NCBI GenBank assembly: GCA_019022495.1
Contig: JAFEKR010000039.1
Span: forward strand, 1-64,000
Source of the DNA: Epichloe hybrida
Taxonomy: Eukaryota > Ascomycota > Sordariomycetes > Hypocreales > Clavicipitaceae
Direction of reading: 5' to 3'
DNA: 64,000 nucleotides
Positions 34,596 through 47,442 of the stretch are shown one piece after another; position 1 is the stretch's first letter; the number at the start of each line of letters is the position of its first letter. Under the pieces are notes generated by a model that saw only the letters and a program-made list of their open reading frames with translations, was not told the DNA's origin and made no database searches. The position numbers and the translations under genes are program-made.

Positions 34596-35294
34596 GTTTC
34601 GCGAAGTCTATTGTGTCTGCTATAATGACGGCAGCGACAGAATTACAAGGCAAGCTTGAGGTGAGGTATGGATTCGCTAGCAGAATGTCCAATATTGATC
34701 CTCCAAAAAAAAAATGTGTCTTATCGATCTGCCGCCCCTCAGCACTAATCAGGCTTAGCGTTTGATTGTCATCCACGTAGTCACTCACCGCTTTCCGAAT
34801 CGCGAACACCTCTCTTTCTCATCTTCACAAGATTCGAGGACTACACGAACGCTAGCTATTCAACATATCAGTGTTTCAATTTGAAGGTCCAGTACATGGA
34901 TAACTATCCAAGTCAAAAAACCTGCTTTTGCGTCGGTTGGGACAGGCACCATTAAAGTCTTTGCTATTTATCCCCACGCTGTTAACACACGATACCCACC
35001 TGCGAGACAAATAGCCAGACCGTTTATACAGACTTGCACGATTTCATCTTCTCCAACGTTTCAAGATTCTCAAAACCGTACGTGATGTGTTCAACGTAGT
35101 GGCTATCTAGCTTTTTGCCAAAGGCGTATCGATTTGAGAGGATCCCAGTGGGTCACGACCCCCTGCCGATGACGGCTCGTGAAGTTGTGGCAGAAACATT
35201 TGAAAGGCTTTGAAAACCCCCACCATCAAAAATGCCCCCTCCAACAATTCATCGCCGACAAGCTTCACTCACACCCGTGCGGTGAGTACTCGAG
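34596..35294. promoter_or_regulatory. divergent promoter between ENP1 and HGH1
   Basis: 699 bp between the two start codons, AT-richer than the flanking coding sequence, with an A9 run at about 34706-34714. Both products serve ribosome production or translation, so shared control is plausible but not shown; I do not see a clear RRPE/PAC-type pair by eye. Confidence 0.45.
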
Positions 35295-36627
35295 ATGCCA
35301 ACGGAGTTGGAAGAGGTATAGAAACGACTGCAGTCATCGGTGTCTTGAAGGCGATCGCGAACTAACTTTCACTTATTGCTGCAGCTCGTCGGCTTCATTG
35401 CCCATGCCAACCCTCAAATTCGGCTGGCGGCCACCGAGAACTTGGTGCCTTATTCAACTGCTGAGCCGGCCGTTTTCAAGACGGAGGAGTTGAAGCCAAT
35501 CAAGCACCTCAAGCTTTTGGTCCGCGACAATCCTGTACGTGCGTAGAGGAACACGCGAGAGGGACTCGAGTTGCAATGACAATCCGTCTTGTAGTTGATG
35601 GGCTAACTAGAGCGCAGAAAATTGCGGAACATGTATTAACAATACTGATAAACTTGGCTGGAGATCCTGACGTATTGAAGGACCTCGTAAATGATGACAA
35701 ATTCATCGGCGTGGTTCTTGATCACATCGTGGTGAGTCTCCTCTGCCCTAAAAAATCCCGACATGATCATTTCATAACCTCGTCAGCCCGAGCACTGCTA
35801 ATAATTTTTTCTTGTACCACAAAAATTAGAGCCAAGAAGAGCCCAATGCCGATCTATTAGCCATGCTTGTAGCCAATATGTCCAAAGACGACGGCTTCAA
35901 GACCATTCTCCAGCGAAAACAAACGGCACCCGATGCCCTCGGATCTGACGACTCCATCATGAACCAGCTGATGGATCTTTTCGTGAAAGGTCAAGACGGC
36001 GCGTACAACAAGAAAGCCGACTACGACTACCTCGCATACGTATTTGCCGATTTGGCCAAGCACCCCGAGATAAGGCAGTACTTTGTCACGGAACAAGAGT
36101 ACGACCAGGTCATCCCTCTGAGCAAGATTGGCGTTTTCACGGAGCACAAATCCGACGTGAGAAGGAAAGGCGTCGCCAGCACCATAAAAAATGTAGCCTT
36201 TGACGTTGGCTCACACCCACAGCTACTGTCAGACAAGGGTATTAATGTCCTTCCTTACGTGTTACTTCCCATTACGGGGAATGAAGATTACGATGCGGAG
36301 GATACGATGGAGATGTTGCCCGACCTGCAGCTCTTGTCGCCTGACAAGCAGCGCGACTCGGATAAGAACAATGTTCAGACGCATATCGAAACGCTGACGT
36401 TGTTGACGACAACTAGAGAAGGAAGGGATCTGATGCGCAGAGTCAAGGTGTATCCTATTATAAAGGAGACTCATCTGCGAGTGGATGATGAAGGGGTCAG
36501 GGAGGCGTGCGAGCGGTTGGTACAGGTTTTGATGAGGGATGAAGAAGGTGAAGGGGAGGAGAAGGACGGGGAGACGAGCAGCAGAGTTCAGGAGATTGAC
36601 GAGGATGATGATATTTTTGAGGTTTAG
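35295..36627 (+). CDS. HGH1: Hgh1, armadillo-like eEF2 chaperone
   Basis: Four exons, 35295..35315, 35385..35534, 35618..35731 and 35830..36627, all phase 0, give 360 residues, the usual length. Exon 1 codes only MPTELEE and is placed by the join into LVGFIAHANPQIRLAATENL, the first armadillo-like repeat. Hgh1 is a cytosolic protein that helps eEF2 fold with TRiC. Later segments fit the family: KIAEHVLTILINLAGD, LLAMLVANMSKDDGFK, YDYLAYVFADLAKHPEIR, RRKGVASTIKNVAFDV, INVLPYVLLPITGNEDYDAED, MLPDLQLL, and a C-terminal part HIETLTLLTTTREGRDLMR, KVYPIIKETHLRV. The tail is acidic. The gene is divergent from ENP1 and convergent with the kelch gene, 240 bp away. Confidence 0.93.
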
Positions 36628-36867
36628 ACGGATTCTATTTAGAGGTCACGAAGCGACGAGTACGTGGGATTCAACAACATTTGGGTCTGGGCTGGGCTGG
36701 GCTGTAGAGGGGCATCCGCGGCGCAATGTCTTTTGTCTTGTGTGTCTTCTGGGGGTTTCCAAATAAGGACGGAAAAGTTTATTACATAGCACAGTAGATG
36801 ATTGCTTTCCATTTCTGTTCTCCCAGCTATCGAGCTCGAGGCTCTTCATGGCCAGAATAGGGTCGAG

Positions 36868-39452
36868 CTAGCGAAAGTCATTGAACCGACCAAGTTTGTC
36901 CTCTTCTGACATTGTTCTCTGTAGTGAGCTTACCATACTGTTCGGAGACATGACTTCACCATACAATCTCTCACTAGCTATCAAAGGAGACACGGGAGAA
37001 TTCATGTCGGCGTCCTCATGTACGGCTTGCTCAAACTCTTGGATGCCAGACAAACCCCCAGCGCTTGTCCTCGTGTACATATTGACAAGTGGTTCTGCCA
37101 TGGGCGAGTCGGCCCAATGCCTATCCTTGGATGGGTTGTAAGTCCTGCATGAGCCCAGACTTACATTATCCGCGGCCCAGCGCCCTTGTTGAGACCTGTT
37201 GGAAGAAAACGACGCGTCTGACCCGAAAAGCCCCGCGTGCCGTGTCGCCGGACTCACTGGTATGAATCCAGTGCCATGGAGCTCCGCCACAGACGATGTT
37301 CCTACACGAAAGGGAAGAGGATAATTAGCCATAAATATTTGCCATGTAGAGGGGAGAGAAGTCCCATCATACCGCAGAGCTCGGAGATCTGAGTATCTGC
37401 CATCTCATAATGCACAACAGGGACATTGCTTGACGCCTCTGGCCCGGCAGTCCTTGTAGTCTCCCCCGAGTTGGAAAGGCCTGTGTTAATAGTTGCGTGA
37501 GATCCTGTCAGAGTGAGATGTTTTGATCCCATGGGCCCTCTGGGCCAGGTCATGACATTTCTGCTGCTGCTGTCCACCGCCGTGGAACCGGCCGCCGAGT
37601 AAGGTGTGCGTCTTTTCCTTCTGACACATAAACACCAAAAGGCGATCGCAAGGCCAAGTACGAATATCACTGGTAGGATGATGGCTGGAAGCAAAGTCCG
37701 TAGTGTGGGCGATTTTTTGGACTCTGAGTGATCAGCAGATGGTGTAGGGGAGGCGGGAAGTGAATTCGTGTATGGCCAATAGTGCGTGATCTTCTTCTTG
37801 TCGTAGGGAGTGGCAAAGATATCTTTCAAGGCACTCGTAGACCATCCAGATGATAAAGGACTGGTGACTGTTGCACCCCCAGATGCATCGCCTCCCACGA
37901 TTTTGGCAATAGAGTCATGAACACCGTAATCGGCATACTGAGATGGTGAGTAAGATTCCATCCATTGACCACTGGTAAGATTGAAGAGAACTATGGGGCC
38001 TTGGTCCAAGCAGGTGAGGGACGTGCCGTTCATAGGAGTGTAGCCGCCGAATACCATCATCTGGTCAGGGTACGGCATGAAACATTTATGACCCGAACGA
38101 GCGTGTATTGGCCTTCCTTTGTTTATCAAGGTCCACGTGAAGGAAGGCAGGGAGAGTACCCAGACTTCGTCGGAAAACTCCCTCTTCGGATGAATTCCAT
38201 CAAAGCCCCCATAGTAGTAAATGTTGAAGCTCGAAAAGTCAGATGCTGGGGCGACAACAGCACAGCCCCTTGCCTTGGTTCCTGGACCTCCTTGCGTTGG
38301 CTGCTGGTACCACTCCTCGCTAGCCACATCGTAAATGTCGATGACTCGCATGAAATCTTGACTTTCAGGTTTCTATCATTCTGTCAGCATCATTGCCGAA
38401 AGTCGGAGGGAAGATATAGTTCAACTTACGCTGGGTGTCTCGTTTTCTGACTTGTGACCATCTGCTGCCCATTCTGGATACACCACCCCGCCCAAAACCA
38501 CGAGAATACCCTGCTTGCCAACTGGTACCCAGACGACCTCTGAGTTGGACCTTCCCCTTATCTTCTCGGGCAATGTCATGTTGGACCATTTCTGCTCGAG
38601 CTGTGTCTCCATATCTAAGCGTATGAGCGTATTGGATATTTTTTCCGCCCGAGTTGAGTCATTGACGCCGCTGTGTTGTGTAATAAGCCCTTGCGTCGGA
38701 GACGTTAGACCTGAGAAATACCATGCTTTATTTTCTGAGGGTGCGCTGACCGCAGCGCCGTAGGCGACGTATCCAGTTACGCCGCCATTAAGATGACTAC
38801 TAGAGAAGCCTTTCTGCCACAGGGGCTTTTCAGGACCATAGGCATACCGACGATAACCAAGAACTGCATCTGCAGATGGTAATTCGTACAATAAGTCGTG
38901 TCGAAAGACTGCGCCGCCGTATAGGAAGAACTCGGCATCGTTTGCCAGCATACCCCCATCGTAGTAGTTGGGTTCGGGACTGATTCCATTCGCGATACCT
39001 CCTCTTGCCTTGGATATCATGTATTTCAACATAATGCCAGTGACATTAGTGCCTGTGGAGAACGACTCGGATAAATTGTAGCTTAATATGTAGCCTTGGA
39101 AATTTCCTGCCGGCAAGGTCAATCTTTTGGATCTATACAATCCATGCTATAGACCAAATAGGAGTTTACCATTGTTTACAGGCTTCCCAATCTGTCCATT
39201 GGCTAAGCCAGGAGACCACCATATACTTCCGCCATCGAGATAAACAGTGTCGCGCACCAATGCAGCTAGAGAATAGTAAATAGAGAACCCTTGCAGTGAG
39301 GTGTTCATGCACGCTAGATACGTACCTCTAGGCTGGTACCATAAGCATATGCTAGTATTGACTTGTGAGTCCTGCCAGTTGCTAAACTGTCCCTCTACTG
39401 CCGCGAGTTGCGAGAGGCAGGTGACCAGTATTAGCTGTGAGTTGAGCCTCAT
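36868..39452 (-). CDS. kelch-repeat single-pass membrane protein
   Basis: Exons 39452..39326, 39265..39170, 39106..38430, 38372..37373 and 37301..36868 join in phase (leftover bases 1, 1, 0, 1) to give 777 residues. An N-terminal signal peptide is present (LILVTCLSQLAAVEG-QF). The ectodomain, about 510 residues, has kelch-type beta-propeller blades: VYLDGGSIWW, FFLYGGAVF, ILVVLGGVVYPEW, IYDVASEEWYQQPTQ, IYYYGGFDG, VWVLSLPSFTWTLIN, MMVFGGYTPM, IVLFNLTSGQWM. One TM helix follows (LLPAIILPVIFVLGLAIAFW) with a stop-transfer CVRRKRR. The cytoplasmic tail of ~190 residues is Ser-rich (ATRHAGLFGSDASFSSNRSQ). This architecture is common in Hypocreales as uncharacterised kelch surface proteins; a role in adhesion or signalling is inference only. 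Confidence 0.9.
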
Positions 39453-41844
39453 TATCTTCGAGTACTAGCTACAACGTTGAACAATGACTGGAGGAACGTC
39501 GTGCCGTGGAAGTTGACTGGGCAGACCACGTTGTCTTCTGATACTCTAGCGATGAATGAGGCGATTTGAGATGATGCAGCGGAGTCAAGCTCATGTCTTC
39601 ATTGATAATCGTGGTACGGGGCCACCTCTAAGCATATTGATCGGAACGTATCCTGCCAGACACTATATGCTGTATCCAGCTGCTTAGAGATTTGTTTGAC
39701 TGAAATTGGGAGATTTGGGCCAAGTAAATGATGAAAGATGGTTTTTCATTTGGGAAACGTCATGATCTGCGGTGTTGAACAAATCGCACAGTGTGGAATG
39801 AAGACAAGCCAACTCTGTGAGAGAGGATAGATAGCACGAGAGCAATGTCTCTTTGAACCTGTGAGGGATCAAGCCGGGTAGAGTGACTGACGATGGACAT
39901 TCCCCATCTCCATCTCCACATGCAAACGCTTGTTCTCGATTCTCAGCCTCACACGCAAGCCCTCGGAATATCCCACATCAAGGCCCAGCCTGGGAGGGCC
40001 AGCCTGACTCCTAAAAAAAAAAAAAACACTGGCTAGTTCCGATGTACCGACCGCACTGTCCACTACCGTATCACGCTCGTTGTTTGCCAATCCAGAGGCA
40101 TGTGCGGATTATGGATGGCCTGAATTCGGACAGACCACAACGCCACACAACCTCGCTGGCAAATTGGCTCACGTAATTTACTTTGCAGTCCCCATGCTTG
40201 ATTATGTGGTGGGGTCGGAGGGAGACAATAATATCTCATGAATAGACTGTTTGTCCGAGACGACCATGGAGGGTGATGCGGACCAGCAGTCGGTCTACGC
40301 ACGGCCCGCCACTTCCACGCGATGTTGGTTGATGGTGTTGACTGATGGTGTTGACTGGTGGTGGTGTTGACTGATTGTTGACTTGTCTCCTGAAGCGTGT
40401 TCCACGTTGTGGGTCAGTGGAGCCCCCACAGCCCCCCCCGGACTATATGTAATCCGCAGTACAACAATTCATTATTAACCTCTTCACACACACGCACGTG
40501 AGAGAAGGGACCTCTAGTCCACTTTTACATATCCAATTGGATACAGACCCTAGTTAACGTGACTACAAGGTGGTCTACAAACCCGGCGCCATTCAACGGT
40601 TTTTATTTTTGTCAACAAATTCCAGGTAGGTGTCTCACATGGAGACGATTACGGACGATCGCCATTGGCTGGGCAAGGCAAGGCTCTATCTAGGCTCCAG
40701 GCCCAGGCCTCGCCACGACAGGAGCACGAGCGTACCTGCCATTTTCGTAATTTTCTCCCGACACTCCAACTTGGACCTACTACTGGTCGTTGATGCGCAT
40801 TGTCAACCCTAAGCGAGAATCAACGACGCGTCCACACAGCCCATTCAATACTTTTTTCGGCCCAACTGCGCCTGAGAAAGCTCGACATCATCTCTCGATC
40901 CATGTGCAGTAAGTAATGTGTTGGCGTCAACAATGGTCCCCCGGACATACTACTTATCTGCCTTACATCCAACATGGATGACTGGGCCTCTGCTGGGACA
41001 CCCCATGACAGAGTTATTGACAGCTCTTTGTCTACAATTTCCATGTTCGCAATTGACGAAATCAGACAGATTCTCATGACACCTGGGCACACCCTTGTCT
41101 TGGAATCCGTCCAAGACAGCCGAGTGGCAGTTTTTCAACGTTCCACTGTCCAGGCTTCGGAGACTGCTGACATGTTGCAATGACAGCTCTGCCTGCCGAT
41201 GCCGGCAACTTCAAGCTAAGAAGCATGTTAGAAAGATGGCCCTTGTGAGCCTTGTCTCCAGAATGATGTCAGATGGGATTGATCTGCACCAATACAGGAC
41301 TTGCCATCTGGAGATGACTGATAGCTGATCAGCCTAAGGCGATCTAGGATCGACAATTCTCTCGTGAGGCAACCGTGCAGGTTGGTCAATGGCTCAAGGT
41401 GAGATAAAGAAGGTTTGCTGAATCATTGCATTACAATGCTATTTACTCCACCTTTGTGTACGATTCTGTCCCGTGCACCCTAGCCAAGTACAATTTTGCC
41501 GCTTGAGTCGCCATGGCAGCCCCGTTCCGTATATCCACAGATGTCCAATCTCAAAGTTGAAGCATTCTACACACGGCCCCCCTCTTCTTCTAGAGCTCGA
41601 GATTCGATGTGTATGGACACGCTCAAGCCACAATCATAGTCAAATTGGATATAGCAGGCTCCCAACGTGGGTGTGTGTCAACTCAAACTCAACTGCTCCT
41701 TCGTTTTCCCTTGCCTCTTGACGCGAAACGGTGACCTCGAGAAATAAAACAACACCCAATCGCTTCAAGCACCCACGCTCGCTTGTCTGGACTGGAAGAG
41801 AAAATAGCAGTGGTGTCAAGCGGCCGGATAACAGGACAAGCAAA
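39453..41844. other. intergenic, 2.4 kb, no gene seen
   Basis: Divergent interval between the kelch and adhesin-like genes. It has an A14 run (40013-40026), TGGTGTTGACTGATGG repeats (40327-40375) and a (CA)n-like stretch near 40485. A 69-codon ATG frame at 40974-41183 has no support. Confidence 0.55.
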
Positions 41845-44831
41845 ATGCGTATCGGATCCTCGACGAGGTTCCTAGCAGCCTTTCTGGCTTCAGCCTCAGC
41901 TTTAGAGAATCAGTCTGCTGCCCTCCTCAGAATTGATCTCGAGCGGTTTCCAGATCAAGTTTACGAAGCGGCCTGTCCATCTTGCTGTCCCGTCACTATC
42001 AGAACAGTTTTGAGCACCGTCATGTAAGTTGCTATGCGCGAGCTGGTCGAGAGCAACACGTTTTTAACAAAGATGACAAGCTCCACCGTGTTCCAAGACC
42101 GAACAGTAAGCATATTTGACGATGAACATCAGATATGATGATTAACAAAGACTGTCAGGAATATGTAACGGCCACGCAGCACGACGTGTCAACTAAATTG
42201 GAGTACATGACGCAATTTATCACGAAAACAGCCACAAAAACCCACGCGTCGGTACGTTGGACAAGAAGAATGGAGTATAGAAAAGTACTTACTAAAATGA
42301 GGAGTAGTCATATCCTGTCACGATCACCAAATCAGTCGGGTAAGTGCCAGGCAAAGCAAGCCGAGCCAATGAGCCTCAGTTCGATCCAGCAAACATCGGC
42401 ACTAACTCGAGCTTGTAGTTGTCATGGTTATCACTATAAGCTTGTTGATCCTTCCAACCCTGAGGGCAATGCTGCAGAAGTGCAAGGGCTCGAAGGCCGA
42501 ACTGATGGATGTCACACAACCACAGTGACAGAATGGATAACAACCACTGCCACCAGACTTGTCACCGCAGTTGAGTCGATTATCAAAACCCAAACTTTGC
42601 CGGTGACAGTGCCCGTACCAACTACAGTCCACGATACCAAGACAATTATCGGATCTACAACGATCTGGGTGCCTACCACCTATGTTCGCACCACCACCGT
42701 CATCAGCGAACATCCTGTGACGCGCACTGTGGACAACACGATCTTTACAACCAGATCCACAACCGTTTACACAACAATGGTATCAACAGTGGCGACTAGC
42801 TATCCGGTTATTTCATACATCACGAAGCCACTGACTCAGACGGTAACAGCCCCCGGAAACGTGACCACAATCACAAGGCCCGCAGAAACCATAACAAGGC
42901 CTGGTGAGATTATCACCAAACCAGCACAGACAATCACGAAAGCTGGCAAGACTGTCACGGTTCCCGCACAACCCAGTACAGTAACTCTGCCTGCTGAAAC
43001 ACAAACTGTCCCCGGGTCGACTGTGGTGAAAACTCTCACCAGAACGCTGCCACCCACAACAGTCAAGATGACACATGACCAAGACACCAGGACCATCGTG
43101 CAACCAGGAACAACAGTAACTGAAGTGCAGACGCAGACTCTGCTACCATCTCTCATCACAAAGCCTGCCAGTACTGTAACAGTCACGCCGGTATTCAATG
43201 TTACCCTTTGTCCAACACCAACAGGAGCGACAGCACCGCTGTCACCGACCTCAGACCTCACGTTTGGCTGCAAGCCGGGCTACGTATGCAATCCGCCGAA
43301 GCCGAACGGGTGCAACATATGGCCTGAGCCTCCCGCAGATGACTTCCTCTGTGATGTCAAGGACTGTATCCTATCACCCCCTTTCACCAACACCACCTGG
43401 GATCATTGCATGTCCCACTACTACCCGCCTTCCTACGGATACTTTAACCTTGATCCAGAAGCCTTCGGCCTGTCCTACGACATATTCCAGTCTCAATCAT
43501 ATGAGAAAGCCGTCAATCCTCACACCGCAACGGTGACATCCGGGGACTGGGAATTTCAGGAATCCCTTACTGCCCGGCCCAAACCAACCGACACATCGAG
43601 GCCCGTCTCCCCAGCCGTCCGAGCTCGAGCCGCAGAGCCAAGCGAGCTGCGGGATTGTAGGAGCAAGAGAGACACCACACCGGCCATCTGCTTCGATGAC
43701 TGCAACAACGCCTACGTCATTGCCCTCGCGCAGGGTAAAACCGAGAGCTTATGTGCCGAGGGATCTACCTTCCGCCTAGCTTTCGCGTTTTGTGTCGAAT
43801 GCATCAAGCTCAATTCAAATGCCACAGACAAGACTATCGGAGACTACGTCGAACCGCAATTCGCGCAGTTCATCAACTTCTGCTCCGGTAGAAAGGCCGG
43901 CAAGCCAACGATGACTACACCTGATCAGCCCCAGTCAATGGTCACAACTCTTCCAGCAATGGGCACCAGCACGCAAGCCGATACAAGCGAATATGAGTTT
44001 ACGCCCATGAAGTCAACAACCACTGCTAGCAGAGACAGTCCAGCGCAATCCTCCACCTTTTCTTCACCCACATCCACCTCTTCCACCTCATCCACCCCAT
44101 TAACTTCATCCACGTTGTCCACTTCATCGACCCCATCGACCCCATCGACCCCATCGACCTCATCAACCTCATCAACCCCATTGACCCCATCGACCCCATC
44201 GATCCCATCGACCCCATCGACCCCATCGACCTCATCGACCTCATCGACCTCGTCGACTTCGTCCACGTCGTCCATCTTTTCCACCTCATCGACCTCGTCC
44301 TCGTCTCCCTCGTCCACGTCCGTTTCGTCCACGCCCATTTCTTCCACGTCCATTTCGTCCATTTCGACGTACTACGCTCCGACCTCGGCAACTTCTAGCT
44401 CTTCATTTCTCGCTGAAAGTAGCATCGCAACATCGGCGTATCTTAGTCTTCCCATCTCACAAACTGATGACTTTTCCTCTTCAAGCAAAACCAAAATTAA
44501 TACCAGCCAGTCCTCGGCAGGAGCCACCAGCACAACTTCAACTTCAATAACAAATGATGCAAACACCAAGTCCCAAGATGGCACCCCATCCCTCAGCAAA
44601 GTGTCCTCTACCACTGCCCTGTTTACCACAAACTCTGCCAAGGAGATGGGTAGAACCAAAGACGCAGAATCCAGCACAACAGCACCGCCGTCTCCCACGG
44701 TGGAACATAAAGGCATGATACCGTCTAGTGTCACCCAAAAAGCTGCTGCAAATCGACCCATGGCGCCAGGAGCCTTTGCTCCCTTGGCAATCAGCGCAAT
44801 TTCCGCTACTCTCATGTTGAGCATGCTGTGA
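41845..44831 (+). CDS. large Ser/Thr-rich GPI-anchored adhesin-like protein
   Basis: Exons 41845..42023, 42081..42105, 42159..42251, 42308..42339 and 42419..44831 join in phase to give about 913 residues. Two exons are tiny (25 and 32 nt). The joins give TVLSTVISTVFQDRTEYV and SYPVTITKSVGCHGYHYK, consistent with Thr/Val-rich wall proteins. Residues 1-19 form a signal peptide. A Thr-rich beta-type repeat region spans about 150-360 (TITRPAETITRPGEIITKPA). A Cys-rich domain follows (FGCKPGYVCNPPKPNGC, CDVKDCILSPP, later CFDDCNNAYVIAL and AFCVECIKLN). A Ser/Thr/Pro stalk of some 110 residues coded by TC(A/G)AC-type triplet repeats (44060-44360) comes next. The C-terminus is a GPI signal (APGAFAPLAISAISATLMLSML). 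Expected: cell-wall surface, attachment. The small-exon joins are by eye; the last exon is certain. Confidence 0.82.
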
Positions 44832-45209
44832 TGGATCTAATTGTGTCACGATGGTGGAAATAACGCTCTTTTGGATAGACGCATTTCAGGAATGGGGATA
44901 ATTTTCTTTCATGGAGATACAAGTTGATATTGACATTGTTGCTGAAAACGAACATGGATTAATGGAATCGTATTGGGGGACTCGTTAAAGACTACAACAT
45001 TTCTCAAATACAAGTATACTTATTACCTTTCTACGTAAATGTTGAAACTCTTAAAATAAGTCGCACAGACAGAAGGGTGCTGTGGCTTCTGTCGAATGTT
45101 TTTTAAACCACGCAATGTTTTTTAATAACCGTTCATATTTTGCCCCCTTTTTTTTTTCCGGTTTAAAAGTTTGGAAACATGTTGATTCCTATTCTGTCCA
45201 CTTTACTAT
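44832..45209. terminator. shared 3' region of two convergent genes
   Basis: 378 bp, AT-rich, between the convergent adhesin-like gene and the M3 peptidase gene. It has TTTTAATAACC-type sequence and a T9 run near 45150. It probably holds both polyadenylation regions. Confidence 0.5.
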
Positions 45210-47442
45210 TTATGTCGTCCCTTGACTGACCCCCAACTCCTCGTAGAACGACTCGGTGCTCGGAAGCCTACCCAGAAAGTCTTTCAAGGTCTGAAGCTCT
45301 TCCTGGCTTCCACCGCGCTGGAGAACAAGCTCACGATATCTACGGCCCTCCTTGGGATCCATGGGGTCTTTCTTAAAGAAGGAATGGAACATGTCGAGAG
45401 AGAACACCTGGGAGTAGAGATAGCCGTAGTAGCCTGCGTCGTAGCCGTTTACAAAGTGGCCGATGCCGGCGTATCGATGGTCGTAATCCCTAACAGTAGG
45501 TCAGCAAGTTGCCCACGGTGACGTGATGAGAAGTACCTTGTGAATCATTCGTAGAAATAAAAGTATAATTATAAAGAAGGAAAGAAATGGACAAAATAAC
45601 TTACGTCGCTTCGCCGAGTTCCTCTGCACCCTTCAGTCCGGTAATTTCCCGGCGGAGCTCACTCCAAATCTTGGCGATGGGCATGTTCTCAGCCTCCTCG
45701 TGTGACTTTGGTGTGTGAATAGTCATGTCGAAGATGCCGAAGAAGAGCTGTCGCAGATTGGCAGAAGCCGAGTTGAAGTTCTTGGTCTTGATGAGCTTCT
45801 CAATCATGTCGTCGGGGATCTTGTCGTTGGTGTCCCACTTTCGAGAGAGGAACTTGAGAACACTGGGCGTCCAGCACCAGTTCTCGAGCATTTGAGAGGG
45901 GGCCTCGACGAAGTCGCGCGCGACGCTGGTGCCGTGGAAGTAGCTGTACCGCGTGCGGGAGGCAAGGTCGTGGATACCGTGGCCTAGCTCGTGGAAGAGG
46001 GTGACAACCTCGTGGTGCTTGAGAAGACCGGGTCTTGTCCCGTTGGGCTTGCTGAAGTTGCAGACGAGAGCGGTGGCGGGATAGTTACGGGTGCCGTCCT
46101 GCTTGATGTAGCTTGGCTCGATGTTGAAATTGGCATTGTGGCCGTACTTGTTGTCTCGGGGATGCAGATCCAGGTAGAGATATCCGACGAAACCCCCGCC
46201 AGCGGACTCATCATCCCACACGGAGTAGATGATGACGTCCTCGTGCCAGGCGATGTCTTCCGACTTGCCGGTGGGGCTCAGTCGGGTCCGGTCCTCTTTG
46301 CTCAGCTCGACGAAGACGAAGCCGAAAATCTGCTCAAAGATTTTGATCATGCCCTGATAGGTGGAGTCCACGGGGAAGTACTGGGAAACCTCGTTCTCAT
46401 CTATGCTGTACTCGGTCTCCTTCATGATCCGGGAGTAGAACGAAAAGTCCCAAAGATAAAGGTTGCCGTCAAAGGGCACGCCGCGCGCCTCGCAATCCTT
46501 CTTTTTGTATTCGAGGATGTGCGCATTCTCCTTTACTCCGCCAGGCGCCAAACGCTTGCGCAAATCGCCCAGAAACTCATTCACACGGCTAGGGGACTTG
46601 GCCATCTTCCTTGAGATGACGAGGCTTGCATGATCTGGATACCCAATCAGACGAGCCGCTTCATCTCGCAGCGCAACGATCTCACGGAAGAGTGGGACAT
46701 TGTTGACCATCTTGATCGCCTCCGCACAGTTGTAGGTTCGCCGAGTCTCCTCTCGAACAGCGTATTTGACCATGGGGAACAGGTGGGTGTACTTGAAAGT
46801 AACCTTGACCTTGCCCTCATTCTCGCCAGTGCCCTTCTCAAGCTGACTGATATCCAGCTCGTCCGAGGGCACGCCTTCAAGCTCCTCCGGGGCGAACCAA
46901 ACGCCGCCCATTTCGTCGTTCAAGTTCTTTTGGCTTTGAATGCACAACTGGCTGAGATGCTTCTGAATCTCCTTGAAACGATCTCTCTGAGGTCCTGCAG
47001 GCAACAAAAGGCCGTTGCGAATGTACTTTTGGCGTTCCTTGTCAATGAGGTGTAGTTGCTCGCCCTGCAGATGCTGAGCTTCACGGGTGTTGTAGGCAGC
47101 ATCGACCAGTTTGAACACATCCTCGCGCATCTTGAGCTCAATGTAGAATTCGTCCGCGACTTGCTGCGCTTTGGTCGAAGCTTCTCGGAGCTCCTTGCTT
47201 GCAGATACATACTGATAGAACATGGTGACATGGTTGCTCACTGCCAGGCTATTGTCACTCAGCAAGCCGGGCTCCAGGACATTGGCAAATGTGGCATTCT
47301 CAGGTTTGATTTCAGCCACCACCTTGTCCAAGATGCCCTTAGTAAGCGCATTGTTGCTGTTCACCACCTCCAGGATTGACTCTGGGGTATGTGTAAAGAG
47401 AGGTGGCGCCTGAGGCGGGTTCTTATACTGAGCTGCGGCCAT
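45210..47442 (-). CDS. M3-family zinc oligopeptidase (MepB/thimet-type)
   Basis: Exons 47442..45605 and 45489..45210 (borders GTAAGT and TTAG) give 705 residues, the normal size. M3 peptidases cut short peptides in the cytosol or mitochondria. The zinc site is HELGH in TLFHELGHGIHDL, with the third ligand Glu in FVEAPSQMLENW; both are intact. The N-terminus MAAAQYKNPPQAPPLFTHTP fits fungal MepB. The join gives GEATDYDHRYAGIGHFVNGYD and then YYGYLYSQVFSLDMF, the conserved end. The frame stays open far upstream: an ATG at 47745 would add 101 residues with no Asp or Glu and many Arg, ending RRRPLTTSS before the chosen Met. That looks like a mitochondrial presequence, so a second targeted form is possible. 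Confidence 0.94.

Noticed and set aside
40974..41183. 69-codon ATG frame in the kelch/adhesin spacer
   Set aside because: Short, no signal peptide or motif, length compatible with chance.
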